Positions 47,735 through 64,000 of a stretch of 64,000 nucleotides of DNA are shown here, one piece after another. Origin of the DNA: Microvelia longipes (Eukaryota; Arthropoda; Insecta; Hemiptera; Veliidae); the NCBI GenBank assembly GCA_018340805.1, contig JACMZG010001914.1:16135295-16199294 (forward strand). The letters are read 5' to 3'. The notes under the pieces were generated by a model. The model searched no databases. It worked only from the letters and a program-made list of their open reading frames with translations, and was not told where the DNA came from. A program made the translations under genes and the position numbers. Numbering within the stretch: the stretch's first letter is position 1; each line of letters begins with the position of its first letter.

Positions 47735-50700
47735 TATAATACATATTGCTTTAATGACATTAGATAAAAACTGTCACAACACAAAGTGGGAAACAAATCC
47801 AAAATCTGAGAGACATGGCATTTAAATCACATTTGCTCATCAAATTTTCCCATGGGCACAGCCATCTAGTTTTACCCTAATAAATTTGAACAAACTATTC
47901 ACGGTACACATCATTTTCATTTTACATAGCATTTCTTATGATATGATATATATGAGGAAGAAATCTATTTTGTTGCCTCCAATTGATGTTTAAGTGGTTC
48001 TTTAAATACTAGGTTTGCTCAAATTACTGGATATAAGCGGCTTATGCAACACTTTTGTTTTTGGTTTTTAAGTTATATTAAAGGCAATTTAAACTTTTGG
48101 CTGTATTTTTTTAAAATCTTTTTTATTATAGATCATTCTTTCCTTTAACTAAATTACTATAACAATTATTTCATGGAATTAATTAAATATGTTTTAATAA
48201 ATATTTAATTATTTATTTAAATATTTAAGTACAAAAACATATAAAATTTAAAACTCACCTCATGTATCCAGTGTTGCCAATAAAATTTAAAAAAAACTCA
48301 TAGAACACCTCAGCATAGTTTTCCAATTATAGCCATTTTTAAGCAAGTTATTAGCTGATCACTCATATCTGAATTATTTTTACATGGATTAGTACAGGAG
48401 TTTCCCTACATGGTTCCATGGTTTATATTTTACTTAAGATAGAGGTTTATTTGAAACGCACACAATAGAAAAGCTAAGGTCAGCTTTGAACAGTACAGTC
48501 GGAGAAGAAGGAGCTAGGATTGTAATTGTATACAATAAATAAGGAATCTTGTTTACTTTTATAATTATTAAAATTTAAGGAGTACATTAAAACATTTTAT
48601 GTTTTTAACAACAAGACAGTTATAAAATATAATATTGGCACAAAACATGAATACATTACTATTTAACAGGCAATAAAAATATGGGAAAATACACTAACAC
48701 AGTAACGTAGCCAAAGAGAAGGGTCCTAGGATATAACTCCCTCCCAACCTCCTTAGGTCTTAAAAAATAAACAGGAAGTTATAATTTATGTCAATTTATA
48801 AAAATTAAAAAATACAACTTCTAAACATGCAGTAAATAACTTCACACACCCACAAGCAATGCAGTTTTGGTGGCATGTATAAAAAAATTAAGACCTCTGT
48901 TCTGAGAAAATCCTGGCTACGCTACTTTACTAAAATAAAGATGTTTAAAATCAACACTTATTAAAACATTAGAAAAATTTGAGTTTGGCAAAAAGCATTC
49001 AGAGCTAATATTACCCACTACAGTTTCATAACAAGTAAGACAGAGGTTTACCAGGTTTGACTTAACAACATTCTATTTTTTTAATCTTGTACTCTGATCT
49101 TACTGAAATAAAAACCAATAAAAAACATACTCCAAGGCCTTCAAAAGGTTCAGTTATTATCATTAAGCTTTAGTGTCTGCGTGTTTTAATTTAAAATAAA
49201 TTGATTTGGTACACCACAATAATGCACTTAATAAGACAAGAGAGCCATAAAAACATAATAATACAATTAAAAAAAGTTTATTTGTCTTTTAAAGAAAAGA
49301 TTAATAATAAATTATACACAAAAAAATGCTAACAGAAATAATATCTATATCGGTGTCTAATGTTAAAACTAAGAAGTACAGAATATAATTGCACCCAATC
49401 TCCAGTGGTATTGACTATTAGAATTCTATTATATACTATAAAGATGTGTTTATGGAAAATCATTAAATAATTTGGCACTCATGAGACCTAAAAAATTAAA
49501 TAATATAACATAAAATGTATGCGACCTTCCTTAACAATTCTAATAGCTAACAGCATTTAGGCTTCTAAATATCTTACTAAGACAAGTCTGCTCAAGTATG
49601 GAAGTTTATACAATCAATTTTCGTACCAAGCTTCATTCTGATATGAACATGTGTGTTTAATAGTATCCATCAGAAAAAAAGTCCAAAGAACTCATACATA
49701 TAAACACACACACCCATTCGGAAATTCGCTATAAAAATTAATTGATACACATTTTCAATCAGCACTAAGAATTAATAAATTTAGCAAAGCCTGGGAAAAT
49801 TGTTTAGATATTTTTAGTAATAAAATCATAATAGTCAAGCAAAAAGTGACTGAAAAAAGTTTAAATCCTTTAAAAGGTTAAGTTTTTGTTTTTAGTTAAA
49901 TTGACAGTCACAAACTTTTTTCAAACAATTCTTGCACCACTTACCCAAAAAGCATTTATATACAATTATTAATAATCAAAAACCTAAATTAAAAAAATAA
50001 TAGAATTGTAGCAAATTATAATATTATCTTAAGAATATAATTAGTGTAATAATAAAATATTCTTTAAAAAAGTGTGACAATGAGATCTTAAAATTGAAGC
50101 AAAACTTAAAATTATATCTTCAATTATATTTAATTTTTAGTATTGCATTAAACAACTAAAATTTGTTATAAATGTTGGACTTGTTTATTTTTACATTCAT
50201 TATTAATAAATTAAATTAAAATAATACTTGATTTGTTGAATTGTTTTAAATTTTTCCAGTTTATTGTTAGGATCAGTAGGGTATTAAATACCCAACTAAT
50301 GTAGATTTAAAAATTTATTAACAGTTGTTATTATAATTAATGTCCATGGCTTTAGAGTTGAAATAGTAAAGCAAGAGCAACCTAATGCTAAAAATCAAGA
50401 CATAAAAGATAGTTTTAAGAAATTTACATTCTCATTTTTAGTTTCTTTTCACTAACACTTATAAGTTAACATAACTATATCTCAGGTAAAATGAGTTGAC
50501 TTTATAACAATTGAAATAAATTTCACCTTTCTTTCTAGGCATCTTCAGAATCTTTATACAAAATTTAATAAACCATACATAGTTTTAAAGTATTTATTCA
50601 AACAATACATATATATTTCTATATATAAACATAAACAGATAGAACTTAAAAAAATAAAAAAAGTAACAACTTTAAAGTAATCACATAATTTTTTATTATA

Positions 50701-50860
50701 CCTAAAAATATGATGTACAAAGTTTTAAAAAAGTGTTAAGATTTGGTTCAATTTATTACTTAATTGTTGAATAAAATAAGCCCAACCAAGAAGTTAAAAA
50801 ATTGAAATGGTTAACACTTGCTTGATGTACAATCTTAATTCTGAGTTCTGTCAAAATTAG

Positions 50861-52988
50861 GCAAGTAGAAGGCAAGTATCCTTTCATCCAAGCCAGCGTG
50901 GCTTCGTAAAAGGTCTCCCAGGATGTCACATAAACGCCAGGCTTATGAATGCCGTTCTTTTAGACGCTAAAACCAAGAATAAAACCGCCGTTGTTGTTTT
51001 TCTTGACGTCACAGGAGCATTTGACAATGTTGGTCATAAGCATGTCATTAATACTCTAAAATCAGAGGGCGTTTCATCAGACCTAGTTAGCAGCATAGAA
51101 GCATTACTATGCAATAATACCATCAATGTTTCACTAGGCTTGAAAGAAACGGCTCCTATAGCTGTTTCCAGAGGTGTGCCTCAGGGTGGACCAATGTCGA
51201 GTACCCTTTTTAATATTGCTATTGACCACATTTTCAAAGAATTCTGTGACCCACAAGTTGCTAACACTTTAGGATACGAGCTTTCGGAAGGTAAAGATCG
51301 TTTGATATTGACTGGTTTTGCTGACGATCAAGCCGTGACAGCATGCAGTATATTTGCTGCAGAAAGAATAATTGACGGCATTCAGAGAAGGTTGAGTGAA
51401 ATCGGACTTCGAGTAAACCCTAAGAAGAGCACAGCGTGTGTAGTTGAAGATGGAAATTTACAAAAGCGATATTTACAGTTAGAGGACGGCGGTGAAATTG
51501 AGTCAGCAGATGAGGGCGAGACAATCAAATATCTTGGTTGTACCTACTCAGGGGAGCTTGTTTGTAATGAAGATTCAATTCGAAAGCTTCACGAAAACAT
51601 AAATAAGTTAACAACATCTGATCTATTGAAGCCTGACCAGAAGCTAAATATACTAAACCAGTATATCTTCCTGCATTGACGTATCCCCTTCAAACTGCGC
51701 CTGACGAAACTACTGAAACCCCTATTGGAAGGAATAGATGTCATCATAAGAAGAAGTACTAAAGCGATAGTTGGACTTCCTGCTAATACCAACACTGCGA
51801 TGCTATACTCGCCTCGTCGTTACCGTGGACTTGGTTTATTAAGATGCAGCTGGGAAGCTCCGCTACAACATCTCAGTATAGCTCAGAAGCTGAGTACAAT
51901 TCCCGATGCTCTATTTCAAGATATTTTCAACTATGACGAGGAAGTTAAAGAGTGTTTTAAAAGACTAGAACTAGAAGATGACCCTAGTGGAGATATTAAC
52001 GTAAAAAAGATCCGCCAAAGTTTGCGTGAAAAGAGTTTTGACGAATGGGCCAAATGTAAGTGGCAGGGAGTTGGCGTACAGCATTTTAAAGATTACCCTA
52101 CTTGTAACAAATATATTTGGGACCATAAGGTGCTTACGGGATCTGAATGGTCTAACTCTATAAAACTTAATGTTAATTACGCCCCTTTGAGAGCCGTGCC
52201 TGGCTATCAGTCATCAGGAGATGTTGGGACCCTTTGTCGCAAATGTGGCAGAGAGAACGAAACTCCAGCACATGTGCTTGGAAAATGCCCACAAAACATG
52301 CTTCTGGTGACTAGGCGCCACCACAATGTTAAACATAAGATCGCGGAAGTACTCAAGGAGAAAAAGTATATTTGTTATGATGAGGTGTACTCAATAGATT
52401 CGGAAGGTTCTTCCAGATATGCTGACATAGTAGCTTTTCACCCCGACAACAAATCTGCTCTTATAATTGATCCTACTGTCAGATACGAGACAAACGACAT
52501 TGACCAAGCAGACAAAGTACACGAGGAAAAGAGAAGTATCTACGAAAAGAGCATTAGTTATTATAAAGAACATTTTAGAGCTTCTCACGGAGACAGAAAC
52601 TATGTCGTGTACGGTTTGTGGTTTGGCTCGAGGGGGGCTATACCAGAAAGAACAAAACAATTCTTCGACAAGATCGGTGTAGACCAAGAATTTATTCGCG
52701 TACTGTCTGAAAACATAATTCTTGACTCATTAGGCATAATAAATCATCATATTTATTCATAAAATTTAATCATATAAATTAACTGTACAACAATAAGTTG
52801 AATAACAAGTCTGTTATCTATAGATGTAAAGTTTTGTAAATTTATGTACATAATTTTTAATTTGAACCCTTAGTTGTAATTTGACCAATTGTCTTTTTAG
52901 ATTGATAAGTACGCTGTGTTGTAAGCAAACCTTATTATAAGGCCAGCCTCACATATTTATATTTTGTAAATAAAGTGTTTATATATAG
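50861..52988 (+). mobile_element. 5'-truncated non-LTR retrotransposon, restriction-like-endonuclease (R2-like) type
   Basis: One reading frame from about 50861 to the stop at 52760-52762 encodes the second half of a retrotransposon protein. Reverse-transcriptase motifs include QRGFVKGLPGCHINARL, FLDVTGAFDN, GVPQGGPMSSTLFN and the catalytic GFADDQ. A C-terminal CCHC knuckle (CRKCG...H...C) and an endonuclease-like segment (RYADIVAF...IIDPTVRYE) place it in the R2/NeSL/Hero-type group rather than the APE group. The 5' half is missing. The frame is broken by a TGA at 51677-51679, caused by a 1-base shift that is compensated within about 50 bases, so the copy is dead. The 3' UTR runs to about 52988 and ends in 'tatata'. 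Confidence 0.9.
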
Positions 52989-55710
52989 CCTGATGTCACT
53001 GTCTATTATTTAAAGATATAATCGATGAAATAATATCAATAAAGTTGACAGTTATATTAACTTTACTTAAAATAACTTACTTTATATTAAATTTACTAAA
53101 ACTAGATTGATTATACTAAAAACTGGACAAATAAACTGCAACACACTTATAATTTGCTTAAGCTCTTGGTTGGCGTTATAATAAGTAATATTAACCCTTA
53201 ATAATAAGATGTAATAAATCAATCCTTTTTTTCACACTTCTACTAAAAAACTTTATTTAAAATTTTACTTTTGAAGTTGTTTTCACCATGTACACGGACA
53301 GGATTTTAAAAAGGTCCATTTTACATTTATTTCCACCTACTTACAAAATACAATTAAAAATTTGCTTCATAATTTCATTTTTTTTAAGTTGACTTACTTT
53401 AATAATTATAAAACAATCAATTTTCAATGAGCTCCAATTTATTTCTAGTAGAAATTCCAATTAACTACTAGATAAATTTTTTAATAGTCCCTAGAGTTCA
53501 ATTGTTCATAAAAATAAAAACATTAGGCTCCTCTAATATTAATATTATCTTTTTTAAATATTTGAGGGATTAAAATACTAAAATTAGGTTATAAAAATAG
53601 TTATTTTTACAAAAATATATTTAAAAATGTTATCAAATATGATTTCAAACATTAGCTCAGTAAAAGGAATATTTACACTTAGATACTCAGTAGCCGCAAA
53701 ATAAAGTATAAAATAAATTGTATATATACATTTATGAATGTAAACTTAACTTAAAAAATATACACATATTATTTATCTACAACTTTTTCATATAATCTAA
53801 ATGGGCAAATAGACAATTCTAAAAAATGGTTTCTTTGTTTATTCAATCAAACAGCAAAATATAAATAAAAAATAAGTAAACACTTTTTTTAGTGAATTTC
53901 TATCACAAAATGATCATTTTTAATTTTCAAACAATAACTAAAATATTTACTTGAATAGATTAATATTGATTATTTCTTTGTATTTTAATCACTATAAATA
54001 ATTTTGGGTCACATATTTTTTTAATTTAAGAACTTTTATGGGTACATAAATAATTTATAAATAAATAACTAACAGTACACTATGTTGAATTTAAAAAAAA
54101 ATAAATAAATTACAAAAACTTAAACAACAAAATTTCTAAATTTAAATCAATATTATGTCATAAAAATATGTACAGCTAAAATCTATTCTAAAAATATTGT
54201 TATTTAACATATGAAGGGACCACATAAATTCATGTCAATGGATAAAGGGATTTATACATAAAATAAGTCTTTATAGACCTGATATTCAAACTAACAAGGG
54301 TCAGTCTAATAATTTAGTAGTCCCATGGGTGGCAATCTCAATAAAATAACACTTAATAAGCTCATAAACCTCAATTTCCAAAACGAATACCCTTTGGTGA
54401 TACTTTTTAAGTAACCATTTTAATATTTACACATTATATACAAAGTTTACTTTTAGCACGGCAATGAGTTTCTTGAAAAATCAAGATTAAGAGAAAATAG
54501 ATACTCTAAAAACATAATTTAAATATGACGTACGTAAAATCATAGTCATGCAAAATGACAAAATTTTGAATTGCTTAATTACTGGTAATAATTATGTCAC
54601 TTTAGAGTCTTGGGACTCTTCAGGGATCACCCCTGCGGAATAACAACAATAAGGGATAATGGCGACTGTTATGCTTCAAGTGTAATATAAAGTTGGAGAC
54701 AATTCATTTGAATAAAAATCTTATATAAACTGAGAGACCTGGGATGCGAACTCAAGACCTCCGAGGTGTCAAAGGTTTGCATTAATACTGACACTTAAAA
54801 AAATTCGACTACATACGCTACTACTGACGATACTATCAGTAATTAAAAAGTTCAAATATTTAAATAATACACATTAGCAGTGCTTTACATGGTTCCAACA
54901 AGGCACTTCCCTAGAGACCATGATGGTTTAATACATTAGGGAAAAATACATAATATTTATAAAAGTATACAAAATTGTTTGTGCAATATGTAAAATATTA
55001 TAAACTTATCACAATATAAAAAAATATTTATTTTTATATATTTACAATAAAGGCTGTAGGAGTTATCATGGTCAATAATTCGATTATAAAATATTGCACA
55101 GAAGTATAATTTTCAAAGATTGAGCATTACTTTACGAAAGTGACTTTCATTAGTGGAACCATAAAATAAATGTGACACACATTTATTTAGAATGAATATT
55201 ACTACTTCCAAGTAATGCCTCACATATTTATAAAATAGAAAATAAATAAAAACATAATATTTTATTTTATTTCTATTCTAAGTTTATTTTTATGGTATTC
55301 ACTTTCATAAAATAGATTCATAAACAATGTTAACACATGGCAGTGACCATTTTTAAGGTAATTAAATATTATTAAGATTACGTAAGACAATTATAATCAG
55401 AAAAACATTTCAGCTCTAATATCTATTTTAAGATTCTATAGATATTATTTTTTCCAATAAAGTATTGTCAACAAATGAAAGGTTCCTAGGTATTATATAA
55501 AATAAGTTTTCAGGAAGGGAAATAGAGGGAGGTTTCCTCATAGCACATTCAATATTACTTTTATTATGGTGGCATGTCAGTAAGGTACTCAGGTAAACCA
55601 GAAGTTTAGGTACAGACAGTAAACTATTAGTACACCAGTATCTATTACTATTACTCTTTACTAGTAATATTAATTATAATAAAACATCTTGATAATACTT
55701 AAATGTGTAG
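52989..55710. other. AT-rich interval; likely includes neuroligin 3' UTR
   Basis: No coding exon seen. The right part lies downstream of the neuroligin stop codon on the minus strand and probably holds its 3' UTR. A minus-strand SINE lies at 54595-54785. Confidence 0.5.
54595..54785 (-). mobile_element. tRNA-derived SINE, minus strand
   Basis: On the minus strand the head holds a B-box-like 'gagttcgcatccc', then a body with 'atcttatataaactgagag' and 'agttggagacaa' in plus orientation. The same arrangement is seen at 12000-12207. Confidence 0.6.

Positions 55711-64000
<8,290 letters not shown>

Larger units (their letters stand above)
45428..50860. other. Intergenic interval rich in fold-back elements
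   Basis: Contains (TA)n and (CA)n tracts at 45762-45922, dispersed repeat pieces (45960-46060, 46490-46540, 49610-49740), the fold-back at 46281-46481, the 137-bp tandem/inverted element at 47182-47734, and then about 3 kb of AT-rich DNA with nothing recognisable. Confidence 0.5.

Overview
The window looks like nuclear DNA of an arthropod, most likely an insect. It is very AT-rich, its genes have GT-AG introns, and it encodes a GNBP-like (beta-1,3-glucan-recognition) GH16 domain, a neuroligin and a beta-4-GalNAc-transferase with the invertebrate signature. Non-coding DNA is packed with transposon debris, (TA)n microsatellites and fold-back elements. I cannot name the order; a hemipteroid insect is only a guess. 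I rebuilt gene models by hand from splice sites and reading phase. Every complete multi-exon model closes in frame from ATG to stop. || Layout: 1-2831 intergenic. 2832-14078 (+), a 14-exon gene: signal peptide, three WSC domains, Pro/Thr linker, and a GH16 domain whose catalytic residues are replaced. 15211-17844 (-), a small secreted rhodanese whose start codon is split by an intron. 19708-21139 (+), an unrecognised two-exon Cys-rich protein with a C-terminal membrane segment. 21140-29165, no convincing gene. 29166-36777 (-), a complete seven-exon beta-1,4-N-acetylgalactosaminyltransferase. 36778-43333, repeats, including an element with an 8-bp target duplication. 43334-45151 (-), a KIAA2013/DUF2152 membrane protein in one coding exon. 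45331-45427 (+), a possible divergent first exon. 45428-50860, fold-back and tandem-repeat elements. 50861-52988 (+), a 5'-truncated non-LTR retrotransposon of the restriction-like-endonuclease (R2-like) type. 55711-64000 (-), the 3' part of a neuroligin gene that continues past the right edge. || The genes do not form an operon or an obvious pathway. Several act at the cell surface or in the secretory route: a glucan-sensing secreted protein, a Golgi glycosyltransferase, a synaptic adhesion protein and a KIAA2013-type membrane protein. The most unusual items are the 3xWSC-GH16 architecture, the split start codon, the Cys-rich orphan, and the density of near-perfect hairpins and fold-back elements.
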